From CAVWCQ01 sp963753545 (GTDB lineage Bacteria; Chloroflexota; Anaerolineae; Aggregatilineales; Aggregatilineaceae): a stretch of DNA of 64,000 nucleotides. The notes under the pieces are model-generated. The model did not search any database. It was given only the letters and a program-made list of their open reading frames with translations, and was not told the DNA's origin. Below, in pieces: positions 1 through 8,788 of this stretch; the stretch's first letter is position 1; each line of letters starts with the position of its first letter. The stretch is from assembly GCA_963753545.1 (NCBI GenBank), contig CAVWCQ010000008.1, positions 744,001 to 808,000 of the forward strand, written 5' to 3'. The translations under genes were made by a program, and so were the position numbers.

Positions 1-1
1 C

Positions 2-466
2 GCGCTCAATCATGCCTATCGCCGTGCGGCGAACAGACGAACGAACTTTGCTCATCAGGCGTCGCGCCAGTTGGTGGATGCCTATCAGGTGATGGTGTTT
101 GAAGACCTGGACATCCAGGATATGCAGTCGGACGGGAAACGAGTTATCAACCGCAATATTGCCGATGTGGCCTGGGCTCAATTCGTGCAGTTCTCCACGT
201 ACAAGGCTGCGAGCGCCGGGCGTGTTGTACTGCGTGTCAACCCCAGAGGCACGACGCAACTGTGTTCCGGCTGTGGCGCGAGGGTCCCCAAAGACTTGAG
301 TGTGCGAATCCACGACTGTCCTCACTGCGGCCTGCGCCTAGACCGCGATTTAAACGCTGCCTTAAATATTCTGGCTCGTGGACTAACGAGCCTTCGGCTT
401 GGTCCGATAGAAGCCCAGATTTATGTGGGGAGTAGTCACGTCAGGGGGCAGTTGAGAGCCGTGTAG
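2..466 (+). CDS. tnpB: TnpB-like IS605/IS607-family RNA-guided nuclease, 3' part only
   Basis: C-terminal about 154 codons of a TnpB (OrfB) protein; the reading frame is open at base 2, so the N-terminus lies outside the window. The part seen has the helix typical of the family (AYRRAANRRTNFAHQ), the RuvC segment FEDLDIQDM containing the acidic Glu, a four-Cys zinc finger (CSGCG then CPHCG) and the final RuvC Asp in LDRDLNAALNIL. TnpB proteins are RNA-guided DNA nucleases of IS200/IS605 and IS607 elements, guided by an RNA that overlaps the 3' end of the gene. No TnpA is seen downstream; it may lie to the left. Family assignment is firm; whether the copy is intact cannot be judged from here. 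Confidence 0.9.
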   Translation, partial: ALNHAYRRAANRRTNFAHQASRQLVDAYQVMVFEDLDIQDMQSDGKRVINRNIADVAWAQFVQFSTYKAASAGRVVLRVNPRGTTQLCSGCGARVPKDLSVRIHDCPHCGLRLDRDLNAALNILARGLTSLRLGPIEAQIYVGSSHVRGQLRAV

Positions 467-511
467 CTGTCCTGATACACTGGGTTGCTTTATAGGCCGG
501 TCTGAGAGAAA

Positions 512-1330
512 ATGATGGCAGAGCAAGACGATATTATGAGCATTTTCTCTGGCATAATCCAACTGCGTAAAGAAGGACGCAGCCAGGAAGATGCATGGTA
601 TGCGCTTGAAGCTCGAATTGGAGAGCTGACGCAACAAGACAAAGTGCGTCTGATAGCAATGCTGCGGGGGTGGGAAGTCGGAGAAGGTAAAAATTACAAA
701 GCATCCCGCCATGATCCTTTTGCAACTCACGACCTTCCGGACGGATTAGAGGAGCTTCGCAGTTCTATGGACAATCCAAATAAAAATGTTATCCGGCGGA
801 TCGCTCCTGCGGGGCAACCTGAACCCAAACCAGCAGCGGTCAAAGCCTGTGCCAAGTGTGGAAAACTGAACCCGGAAAATGAAGCGTACTGTTATAGCTG
901 CGGGACGCTGCTCGTCCAGACGGGCAAAACGCAGCAGATTAGCGAGCCTCAGCCCGGCGACTCACTTGAAACGAACAGCGCGTTTTTTGGGGATGGCATG
1001 GTGCTCTATGTTCAGGTGCGGGGGGCCAAACAGATGATCCGGATCGAGCCGCGCACCGACGAAATGATTGTGGGCCGCAAATCACCCGACAGCGTGATGC
1101 TGCCTGATATTGATCTCTCATCCTATCAGGCGGATGTGATGGGTGTCTCGCGGTTGCATGCCGGGATTCGACGGCAAGCCGATACCCTGGTCCTGACCGA
1201 TCTGGGCAGTTTGAACCATACGCATATCAACGGGCAGCGTTTGCACCCGCACGAGGTGCGCGTCCTGCATGATGGTGACGAACTGCGGTTTGGTCAGCTT
1301 GTCGTCAGGATCTATTTCCGCAAAGAGTAG
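512..1330 (+). CDS. Zinc-ribbon and FHA domain protein
   Basis: A 272-residue protein. Residues 1-60 are helical and unassigned. Cys113, Cys116, Cys127 and Cys130 form a CxxC-CxxC zinc ribbon of the type that often precedes FHA domains in Chloroflexota. Residues 165-270 form an FHA domain, with the GR pair at 188-189, the SRLH core at 213-216 and an Asn-Gly pair at 240-241. FHA domains bind phosphothreonine peptides, so a role in Ser/Thr kinase signalling is likely, but no kinase gene is adjacent. Start at the first of two ATG codons after GAGAGA. Three shorter paralogues lie at 35.5-37.2 kb, inside the phage-like block. Confidence 0.85.
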   Translation: MMAEQDDIMSIFSGIIQLRKEGRSQEDAWYALEARIGELTQQDKVRLIAMLRGWEVGEGKNYKASRHDPFATHDLPDGLEELRSSMDNPNKNVIRRIAPAGQPEPKPAAVKACAKCGKLNPENEAYCYSCGTLLVQTGKTQQISEPQPGDSLETNSAFFGDGMVLYVQVRGAKQMIRIEPRTDEMIVGRKSPDSVMLPDIDLSSYQADVMGVSRLHAGIRRQADTLVLTDLGSLNHTHINGQRLHPHEVRVLHDGDELRFGQLVVRIYFRKE

Positions 1331-1421
1331 TCATTATCCTGTTTCGTCCATATCCAGCGCGGGAACCTCCTTCGGGTGGCTCCCGCCTTTTTGTGCCTGT
1401 GCGGAGAGAAAAGGCGGCAGT

Positions 1422-2354
1422 GTGAATTTTCTGAGGACCTGGACGCGGCAGCACAGCGCGGATGTGGGGATGTCGCTCATCACCGTCATTTGGGGCTTTC
1501 ACTTTTTGGTGATGAAACAAGGCATGCGCGATCTGCCTCCCGTGGTCTTTAACGCCCTGCGTTTCACCATCGCCTTGCCCGTACTGCTGATGATTGCCGT
1601 TCCCCGCGCGGGCAGCCTGCGTCTTTGCCGCCGCGATCTGATCCTGGTTGTCGCCGTCTCGTTGATCGGATCGGCGGGCTACCAGGTGATCTTCTCCATT
1701 GCGCTCAATCACACCACCTCCACCAACACGGCTCTGATCGTGGCGACCAGCCCGGCCTGGACCGCGCTGCTCAGTGTGGGGTTAGGGATTGTAACCCTGC
1801 GGCGGCGGCTGCTGCTCGGCATTGGCCTGACGCTGATCGGAGTCGTCCTGGTCGTGCTGGGCAGGAGTGGGGCGCATCTCTCGTTTTCGCACAGCGATAT
1901 CGTGGGCAGCGGGCTGGCTTTGATCGCCGCCCTCATTACGGCCATTTTTAACCTCATCAACAAGCCGCTGCTGGACCGGCTGGGCAGTATGCGCTTTGCC
2001 GTCTGGTCCTATATCATCACGACCGCCGGGCTGGCCGTACTGGCTGTGCCGCAGCTAACCACGCTCTCCGCGCATAATTTCCCGCTGCGCCTGTGGCCCT
2101 ATGTTTTTTACAGCGGGGTGCTGTCCAGCGCGGGCGGCTTTATTGTCGGCAACTTCGGCCTGCGCGAACTGGGTCCGACTCGTTATGCCAGCTACGGTAA
2201 TTTCACGCCGGTACTGGCCGCTTTTGCCGGGATCGTCGTCCTGGGGGAACCGTTCGGCTCCGGCCTGCTGATCGGTGCGATCCTCACCCTGGTGGGCGTG
2301 ATGCTGGTCCGCACCAACACGTATCTCCGCCTGTCCCCTCGCCGGAAGATTTAA
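1422..2354 (+). CDS. EamA/DMT-family transporter
   Basis: About 310 residues with ten hydrophobic segments arranged as two EamA repeats. The first has the typical IWGFHFLVMKQG opening and the second contains PVLAAFAGIVVLGEP, a family hallmark near the penultimate helix. Members of the drug/metabolite transporter superfamily export amino acids or metabolites; the substrate cannot be predicted. The frame is open further upstream into the FHA gene. I chose GTG 1422 because GAGAGAAAAGG lies just before it; ATG 1470 is a reasonable alternative. Confidence 0.85.
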   Translation: MNFLRTWTRQHSADVGMSLITVIWGFHFLVMKQGMRDLPPVVFNALRFTIALPVLLMIAVPRAGSLRLCRRDLILVVAVSLIGSAGYQVIFSIALNHTTSTNTALIVATSPAWTALLSVGLGIVTLRRRLLLGIGLTLIGVVLVVLGRSGAHLSFSHSDIVGSGLALIAALITAIFNLINKPLLDRLGSMRFAVWSYIITTAGLAVLAVPQLTTLSAHNFPLRLWPYVFYSGVLSSAGGFIVGNFGLRELGPTRYASYGNFTPVLAAFAGIVVLGEPFGSGLLIGAILTLVGVMLVRTNTYLRLSPRRKI

Positions 2355-2440
2355 GCCACATTTAAGGATATTTGAGATCGCCATAACCCGGCCCTGCTGT
2401 TTTCCCTCTACACTCAGGGAGCATTTGGGGAAGAGGGAGT

Positions 2441-3420
2441 ATGGCCACGAACAAAGCTATCCGGCTCAACATTATACTGATCGGCGTGATTGGCCTTTTG
2501 CTGGTCACGCAGTTGTCGATTCTGGCAGATACTCCGGCAGGTTCAGGAGGCTGCACAGCAAAACCAATCCGTTCAAAGCCAACCCGTATCAAGCGCGATC
2601 TGTACCGCTACGGTCAATGTGCGGCTGCTCAACCAGCGCAGCGGTCCTGGGGAAAGTTATGACATCACCGGATCGGCCACCAGGGGCGATGGTTTCACCG
2701 TTGAGGAAGTTGGCGATCAATGGATTCGTGTCAGCACGGCAGCCGGATCGGCATGGATGGTATGGCCGCTATCTGACTCTCAGCGGGGAATGCGGGCAGG
2801 CCACCACTGCTGAAAACGCTGTTCTGTCCATGCCCGCGACAGCCGTACCGCAAGTACAGGTGTCAGAAAGCTTCAGCGTAACCGAAGCGCCCGCCCAGGT
2901 GGTTGAAAACTCCGCCGCTGCTGCTCTGTCTCCTGCCTTCACTGCCGAAGTGCAGTATTGGGCGGATCTGATCACGGCCTGGGCCGCCGTTTATCAGATG
3001 GACGCGAATTTGATCGCGACTCTGATCCAGATCGAAAGCTGCGGCAATCCGTCCATTCACTCGTCAGCGGGCGCTCAAGGGCTGTTCCAGGTGATGCCCT
3101 TCCACTTTGCGGCAGGTGAGGATATGCTGGACGTCGAAACGAACGCCCGGCGTGGGTTGGCTTATCTGCAGGGCGCGCTGGAACTGGCGGGCGGCGATGC
3201 GGGGCTGGCCCTGGCGGGGTATAACGGCGGCTACGGCGTGATCAGCCAATCCTCGTCGGCGTGGTTCGCCGAGACGCGGCAGTATTATTACTGGGGAAGC
3301 CGCATCTACACCGAGGTATCGTCTGGGTTGACGAGCAGCCCCACGCTTCAGGAATGGCTGGCGGCAGGCGGATCGGCGCTTTGCAGCAGTGCCAGCGAAA
3401 GCCAACGATTGATCGAATAG
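2441..3420 (+). CDS. Secreted SH3b and lytic transglycosylase protein (two frameshifts)
   Basis: Three frames join into one protein. Frame 1 from ATG 2441 has a signal or membrane anchor (IILIGVIGLLLVTQL). Frame 2, about 2540-2755, encodes a bacterial SH3 domain with NVRLLNQRSGPG. Frame 3, about 2755-3420, encodes a transglycosylase SLT domain with the catalytic Glu in LIQIESCGNPSIHSSAGAQG and the QGLFQVMPFHF and LAGYNGGYG motifs. The shifts are near 2540 (extra G after the PA codons) and near 2758 (extra G after GSAWM). Lytic transglycosylases cleave the MurNAc-GlcNAc bond of peptidoglycan outside the cytoplasmic membrane. Domains are intact across the joins, so sequencing error is more likely than decay. 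Confidence 0.75.
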
Positions 3421-3480
3421 CCGTTATTTTCCCGCCGTGTTATCCTACGCCTCTCGAATTTTCCTCGAAGGGGGCGTAGG

Positions 3481-4059
3481 ATGCGGTTCAGAGGGTGGCT
3501 TGTGCTGGTGGTCGTCTTGTTAAGTGGTGCGACGAGTGCCGCCGCGCAGGGGAATGACTTCACCCATTCTTACACGCTTTCCGGCACGGACATTACCCTT
3601 CATTATCCCGATGGATGGAATGTGGGTGATGAGAGCAGCGCGGTCTATTTCACCGGGCGGGAGACGCAGCTTCACCCGTTCTGGTATATGCCAGAAGATT
3701 TCGCCTATCTCGATATCGAAGCAGGAAACCCGGCCTCTGCGATCCGGAGGCGCTTTATCGATAGTATCAGCACAGAGGGGCGCTTTGACCCGGCGAAGGT
3801 CCAGCTTACGACGATTGATGGGCGCGCCATGTGGACGTATGAATACAGCGACGTGGACTACAAGAGCGTCACCTACGACACGGTGTTGGCGGTGGTCGAA
3901 CTGCCAGACGGAACGGTTCTGACGGGGCGTATTTATCCTCTCACTGAGTCGCATTTTAACGAGGGTGAGCGCGAAATGGCGCTGCGTATTCTGGCTTCGG
4001 CTGCGCCAATCGCCGGGAAAATTGCACAGGTCCCCTTCAATACCAGCGCCCTCTGGTAA
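3481..4059 (+). CDS. Secreted protein of unknown function
   Basis: A 192-residue protein with a clear Sec signal peptide (WLVLVVVLLSGATSAAAQ, cut near residue 23). The mature part is a small alpha/beta domain beginning with TLSGTDITLHYPDGWNV. That pattern resembles PsbP-like or DUF1795-type secreted domains, but I cannot assign a family with confidence. It follows the transglycosylase gene by 60 bases in the same orientation, so it may share its transcript. A likely cell-surface or exported protein; function unknown. Confidence 0.6.
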   Translation: MRFRGWLVLVVVLLSGATSAAAQGNDFTHSYTLSGTDITLHYPDGWNVGDESSAVYFTGRETQLHPFWYMPEDFAYLDIEAGNPASAIRRRFIDSISTEGRFDPAKVQLTTIDGRAMWTYEYSDVDYKSVTYDTVLAVVELPDGTVLTGRIYPLTESHFNEGEREMALRILASAAPIAGKIAQVPFNTSALW

Positions 4060-4128
4060 GCTATCTTTTGCGTGGCAGTGAGAGTTGGTATAAGCTGAAC
4101 GGATCGCGTCTTAAAAGAGGGGGACATC

Positions 4129-5083
4129 ATGCGTATTCGATATTTTGTACTGGCAGTGCTTTTGTTCGCGTTTGTCTTTAGTTTCGCCCAGGCGCAGGAT
4201 GACGTGCTGCCGCTGGTCACGCTGTTGAGCGCGGACCCGGCTTATCCGGTGCAGTTCCAGCCGCTCACACCGGGCGATGAACCCAGCAGTGCCGCCTTTG
4301 CCAGCCGCCTGGATATTCCAGCGGACAGCGAACAATCCCTGATCTATGTCATTCTGCAAAACACGGGTTGGAGCGAAGGGACGCTTGACCTGATCTCGGC
4401 GGCGCTGCTGCCAGATGAAAGCTACGTGGCGCTCGAAGTGCAGGCGGATGGGGAGGGTGTTTATACACCGCTGGAGGGCGGGTTGGCCTTTGATCTGGAA
4501 GCCGTCGAAGCGCTGGACGGTGATACGCCCGGTTATGCGCTGCATGTGCTGATCCAGCAGAAGCAGACGTTCGCGATCTATCATGTGGTGGAATTGGGCG
4601 GGGTGACTATCGCCGAACAGACCAACACTCGCGATGGCGATATCGTCGGGCCGGAAGCTGTCGAGTTTATGGTTGATGAGGAACCCGTGTTTGGGCCAGT
4701 TGTGTTTGAGTTCCACATTGTTGCCCGTGCCATTCCAGCCGCGCCACAGTATCGTCTGCGGCGGGTGAAACGGATGATCGTCTGGCACATGGGGAGCCTG
4801 CGGAAGCTGCGATAGCTGCGGGCATGCGGGCGAATGTGTTGTTTCGCCCGACGGTCAGTGCCTATGGGATGCGCGGACCTGCGCCAAAGCCGCCGTGTCG
4901 TCAGGATCGGGTGGTGGTGGGGGCGCACCAGACGCCAACGGGTGTGTCAAGGCGACGGCCTACTGTTCAGGAACGTACATCGCTCAAGAATGCCCGGACG
5001 GACACCTTGTACTGCTCTGCACGGAGCTTACGGATAACTGCGGCAACAAGATTCCCGGCCCCGTCGGTCCATCGTGTAACTAA
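4129..5083 (+). CDS. Secreted protein with Cys-rich C-terminal domain (one frameshift)
   Basis: Starts at ATG 4129 after AGAGGGGGACATC and has a signal peptide (VLAVLLFAFVFSFAQAQ). Residues 25-210 are an acidic beta-rich domain of unknown family. The first frame stops at 4815. A second frame, entered between about 4774 and 4800, continues with WGACGSCDSCGHAGECV and ends at 5083, giving about 90 residues with at least 14 cysteines and a short glycine-rich linker (SGSGGGGG). The even Cys spacing suggests disulfides or a metal site outside the cell. No function can be given. The C-terminus overlaps a possible small gene on the other strand. Confidence 0.6.
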
Positions 5084-5195
5084 AATAACCCCCTGGCGCA
5101 GGTGGGATAGGGCGAACCCGCGCCAGGGCAGAACCAGCCGAGCCAATTGCCAGGATCGAAATTAACACCAGCGCCGCTAAAATTCGTTTCAACAA
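5028..5195 (-). CDS. Possible small secreted peptide
   Basis: About 55 codons from TTG 5195, preceded at a suitable distance by GAGAAAGGATA. The start of the protein looks like a signal peptide (KRILAALVLISILAIGSAGSALA). The downstream half runs through a hairpin that looks like a terminator for this strand, and the last 55 bases overlap the gene on the plus strand, so the C-terminus is doubtful. It lies just downstream of the sulfatase-modifying-factor-like gene. Not recognised; it may be the start of a frameshifted or lost secreted protein. Confidence 0.3.
   Translation of the reverse strand: MLKRILAALVLISILAIGSAGSALARVRPIPPAPGGYFSYTMDRRGRESCCRSYP
5081..5128 (-). terminator. Hairpin terminator, minus strand
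   Basis: Arms CCCTGGCGC (5091-5099) and GCGCCAGGG (5120-5128) are perfect inverted repeats with a 20-base loop. Read on the minus strand they are followed by GGTTATTTTA, a moderately T-rich tail. It would end transcripts coming from the gene at 5303-6021. Confidence 0.5.
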
Positions 5196-5302
5196 CCGAT
5201 TATCCTTTCTCGCCGCAATCCAGAAGCAGCCTATAGAAAGAATAATCGTCGAGCAAAATGATGCCGCCATCATTACAGTTCTGAAATGCCGGATTGGGAG
5301 CC

Positions 5303-6021
5303 TCACCCCAGACGCACGCAGCGGAACCCGTAGTGGTTATAGCCATACGGATATGGACCGTCGCGCAGGGTGGTGCGCAGTGTGAGCAGGCTGTCGTTGA
5401 CCCAGCAGCCGCCGCGCACAATGCGCCGTTCGCTGCTGTCTGGATCGGCGGTTCCGGTTTCCCAGCCCGTCAGGCACAGTTCCCAGGCATTGCCGCACAG
5501 GTCGAGCACACCAAACGGGCTGGCTCCGTCGGGGAAAAAATCAACCGGGGTCGGGCCATCATGGTTTCGCGCCCAATTGCAGCGGGTGTCGTCCGGGTCT
5601 TCATTGCCCCAGGCGAACTCGCGCCCGTCGTCGCCCTGCGCGGCGCGCTGCCACTGCTGCTCGGTGGGCAGCGTAACTTCCTCGCCAGATAGGGCAGTCA
5701 GCCAGCGGCAAAAGGCTACCGCTTCATGAATTGAGACGCCCATCACCGGGGCCGCCGCCCGGTTGGCATAGGTCCAGGCGCGCGGCTCTGTCCAGCGGTA
5801 GCGCTCGTGCATCTGCCAGCCGGTGAGTGTCCACCATTCCCGCATGTCATAACCGCCTGCCTGAAGAAACGCGGCATACTGCGCGTTCGTGATCGGCGTC
5901 TGCGCGATGTGAAAGGCCGCGACAGGGTAGGTGGCGGGCGCGTCCAGATAACCGCCGCTGGTGAGCGTCACCGATCCGGCAGGGATATCGATCCAGGATA
6001 GGCGGATGAGAGGCGCATCAT
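5303..6021 (-). CDS. SUMF1/EgtB/PvdO-type formylglycine-generating-enzyme-like protein (frameshift near start)
   Basis: The long frame encodes an FGE-sulfatase (C-type lectin fold) domain: PVAAFHIAQTPITNAQYAAF, VSIHEAVAFCRWL, LPTEQQWQRAA, FGVLDLCGNAWEL and HYGFRCVR. The frame remains open above the GTG at 5971 as LIRLSWIDIPAGSV, but a good start (AAGAAGGA then ATGATG at 6018-6021) is in another frame, so one base is probably wrong near 6000. The catalytic Cys pair of true sulfatase-activating enzymes is absent in the region after GGCW, so formylglycine formation is unlikely. Such domains in Chloroflexota often serve unknown binding or modification roles. Confidence 0.75.
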
Positions 6022-6111
6022 AGAATATTGTCCTTCTTGAACCTTTAAGAGCGCTTAGCGTAGTGATATAGTCTATAAATGTTCTAAATCGCTGTAAAGT
6101 CTGAATTCTGA

Positions 6112-7574
6112 TCAGGAGCCTACTGCCCAGATTTGACAGCGGTCTTCTCTGACAAGGATCAGATAGCGGCCCTCAGGGCTAAAGGTAACCTGTCCATTAG
6201 TCCCGCCTTCTGCTACCTCCACTGGCACATGATCAACGAGCGTGAGCGTCTGCATATTCCAAAGTTGGAGCCATTCACGTCCCATGACTGCCAACAGTTG
6301 CCCATTGGGATGAAAAGCCAGGATCCATCGTGAAGCGATCTTCACCAAGAAGGATAACCTGTTCCTGAATATGTTCCTGGTCGGAATAATCCCACAGGTG
6401 AAGATGACCGTTTCTGTCGCCAAAGATGAGCAGTGGAGCAGTGGGGCTAAACACCATGTCACGAATATCAATCGCGATTGCATCACCCGCAGGACCGTTA
6501 TTGGCGACAAAACCATAAATCTGTTCGTTCACCTGCTCAACATGGCTGACCTGGACCCCAATCCCGTAGTGAACTGCTGTATCCACATCCCAATAACGCA
6601 CACTGTCCCCACTTCTTGATATCAGGCGTGTTCCTTCTGGGTTTAAAAAGTGGATTTGTTCGACCCAATACATATGGGGGTTATATTTCTCATCTGGTGA
6701 TTTTAGATCGGACATTTCAAACATCGTCCAAAGCCCACCCAGCGCGGTGATCTCCTGCCCATTCCGTAGATCATACAGGCGAACGATGCCTGTTATTCTA
6801 GCTCCCGTCATCTTGCCGCCGCCGATTGCTAGCAGCGTTTCATCGGCATTGAACTGCCAATCATTGACAGGGAGTACATATCCTCCTGTCATAATAGTCA
6901 ATTGTTCTTCTATCCGATCTGTATTCCAGAGGCGGATTGTTCCCCCACGCGAGGATGAATAGGCAATAAGCCAATGTCCACCAGGGCTAAAGCCAAGACG
7001 ATCCACGTGGAAATCAGGCCGTTCAGTAAAAGCCGGGATAAGGGTCGCTTCCCCGGTTATCAGGTTCCACATTTGCACAGATTCCGGCTGCGTCACCGGC
7101 TGCGAGTTGAATCGCATCGGGACTGAAAGCCAGACTAAAAAGCGGCGGAGTACATCCAATCAGATTCATGTGCTGCTGCTCAATACCAGTGTACGCATCC
7201 AGAATACGAATCGTGCTATCTGGTTCACCTACGGCTAACTTTGTTCCATCGGGACTGAAAACTGTGGACTGGTAGTTGAATTGAGCAATTTGTGTTTGGG
7301 TCGCAACATTGATTAACAATGAGCTGTTTGGATTATCCTGAGGGGATTCAGTCTGGGATAAGGTGTAGCGTACCAGCAGCAAATCTCCTGGCGTGTTGAA
7401 TTCCAACTGCACGTTAGAAAAGTGATCTTGAGAAATGTTGAATTCCTGAAGCAGAATGAGACCGGAGGCATTCGCGGAGGTGATCGCTGGGAAGCGGCTG
7501 TTTTCCTGAGCGGTAGCGTGTAGGGGCAGCAGCAAGAAGAGCAGCACGCCTAGAGGCAAAAGTACTCTTTTCAT
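6112..7574 (-). CDS. Secreted WD40-repeat protein (two frameshifts)
   Basis: Starts at 7574 after AGGAGACTTGCC with a signal peptide (LLPLGVLLFLLLPLHATAQ). It reads on as beta-propeller blades with repeated FSPDGTKLAVG, FSPGGHWLIAY, FNADETLLAIGGG and FHPNGQLLAVMG strands, and WNLITGE or LWNTDR closings. The reading frame changes near 7090 (between AGDAAG and VQMWNLITGE) and near 6330 (before WILAFHPNGQ). Joined length is about 487 residues, matching a propeller of seven or more blades. It is probably an exported protein-binding scaffold; the partner is unknown. Since every blade is well preserved, the shifts look like sequence errors. Confidence 0.75.
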
Positions 7575-7737
7575 GGCAAGTCTCCTAAGGATTTTAGCTC
7601 ATCATATTGAAGCATACTTATCGGCTCTGAAACTCAATGTTTAGCCGCTGATATCGGCCCCCTAGCAAATGTAGTACGAAGGTATAAAAGGTTCGCAGAG
7701 AAGATACTATATAATGAATGGAGGAGGGCTACGAACC

Positions 7738-8742
7738 ATGAGCAGGGAAAACAGAGCGGACGTGATTGTCGTAGGAGCAGGCATCGCGGGGGTAATGGCT
7801 GCGTCCCGGCTCCAGGAAGCAGGTTTACAGGTCATCGTGGCCGAGGCGAATCCATTTGCCGGGGGACGGATGGTGACGCGGCAGATCGGCCCTGGCTTTG
7901 CTGATACAGGCGCACAATTTTTTACGGCACGTTCCGAAGAATTTCTGAGTTGGGTGGATCGCTGGCTGGCTGCCGGACTGATTTTTGAATGGTCGCAGGG
8001 ATGGAGCGACGGCAGTCTGGGAACCGTCCCGCCGAGCGGCCATCCCCGTTATGCTGCGCGCGGCGGGATGTCGGCGCTGATCGCGGCACTGGCGGAACGT
8101 CTCGATATTCGCTTCAACACACGGCTTATCTCGATTGAAACGTGGAGCCAGGGCTGGCAGATGCGCGATGATCGGGGCCGTATTCTGGTTGCTCCAACGG
8201 TGATCCTCACGCCGCCCATGCCGCAGGCACTCGACCTGATCACTGCCGGGCAGGTCAAACTCACCGCAGTGGATCGCGCCCTGTTGGACCCTGTGAGCTA
8301 TGATCCCTGTCTGGCGGGCATCTTCTGGATCGATGGCCCGGTTCATATTCCCGATCCGGGAGCGGTCCAGCGGCCCAACGCGCCGATTACCTGGATCGCC
8401 AATAACCGGAGCAAAGGCATTTCGCCCGGTGCGACGCTGATCACGGTCCACGCCGGGCCAGAATACAGCCGCCAACTGTGGGATGAACCGGAGCGTGATA
8501 TTCTGCGCGCGCTCGAATCGTCCCTGAACCTGTTTAAGGATGCGCAGGCGCACACGGTGCAGGCGCACCTGGAGCGGTGGCTCTATGCCATGCCAGCCGC
8601 GCCGCTTGCCAACCTTTATCTGGTGGCAGGTGGGCTGCCGCCGCTGATCTTCGCCGGGGATTCGTTCAGTATGCCGCGTGTTGAGGGAGCAGCGCTGTCA
8701 GGATTGGCTGCCGCCTCTGCGCTCGTCTCCGAACGGCTGTAA
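7738..8742 (+). CDS. FAD-dependent amine-oxidase/renalase-like oxidoreductase
   Basis: About 334 residues. The N-terminus holds the Rossmann dinucleotide motif VIVVGAGIAGVMAASRL followed by the acidic residue that binds the ribose (VIVAEAN), then GGRM, typical of the amine oxidase/NAD(P)-binding_8 group. The C-terminal FAD contact is FAGDSFSMPRVEGAALSGLAAA. The overall pattern (GADTGAQFFTAR-like segment near residue 62) matches renalase-like proteins, which oxidise mis-reduced NAD(P)H forms or unknown amines. Start chosen at ATG 7738 because GGAGGAGGG precedes it by nine bases; an upstream ATG at 7714 lacks this. Confidence 0.8.
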   Translation: MSRENRADVIVVGAGIAGVMAASRLQEAGLQVIVAEANPFAGGRMVTRQIGPGFADTGAQFFTARSEEFLSWVDRWLAAGLIFEWSQGWSDGSLGTVPPSGHPRYAARGGMSALIAALAERLDIRFNTRLISIETWSQGWQMRDDRGRILVAPTVILTPPMPQALDLITAGQVKLTAVDRALLDPVSYDPCLAGIFWIDGPVHIPDPGAVQRPNAPITWIANNRSKGISPGATLITVHAGPEYSRQLWDEPERDILRALESSLNLFKDAQAHTVQAHLERWLYAMPAAPLANLYLVAGGLPPLIFAGDSFSMPRVEGAALSGLAAASALVSERL

Positions 8743-8749
8743 TAAATGT

Positions 8750-8775
8750 CCCCTCTTCATTCAATTCAAGAGGGG
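8750..8775 (+). terminator. Bidirectional hairpin between convergent genes
   Basis: CCCCTCTT (8750-8757) pairs with AAGAGGGG (8768-8775) around a ten-base loop. It lies seven bases after the stop of the FAD oxidoreductase and before the end of the convergent membrane-protein gene. There is no strong T run on either side, so termination is inferred from position and structure. Confidence 0.5.
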
Positions 8776-8788
8776 ATGGTGAACAACC

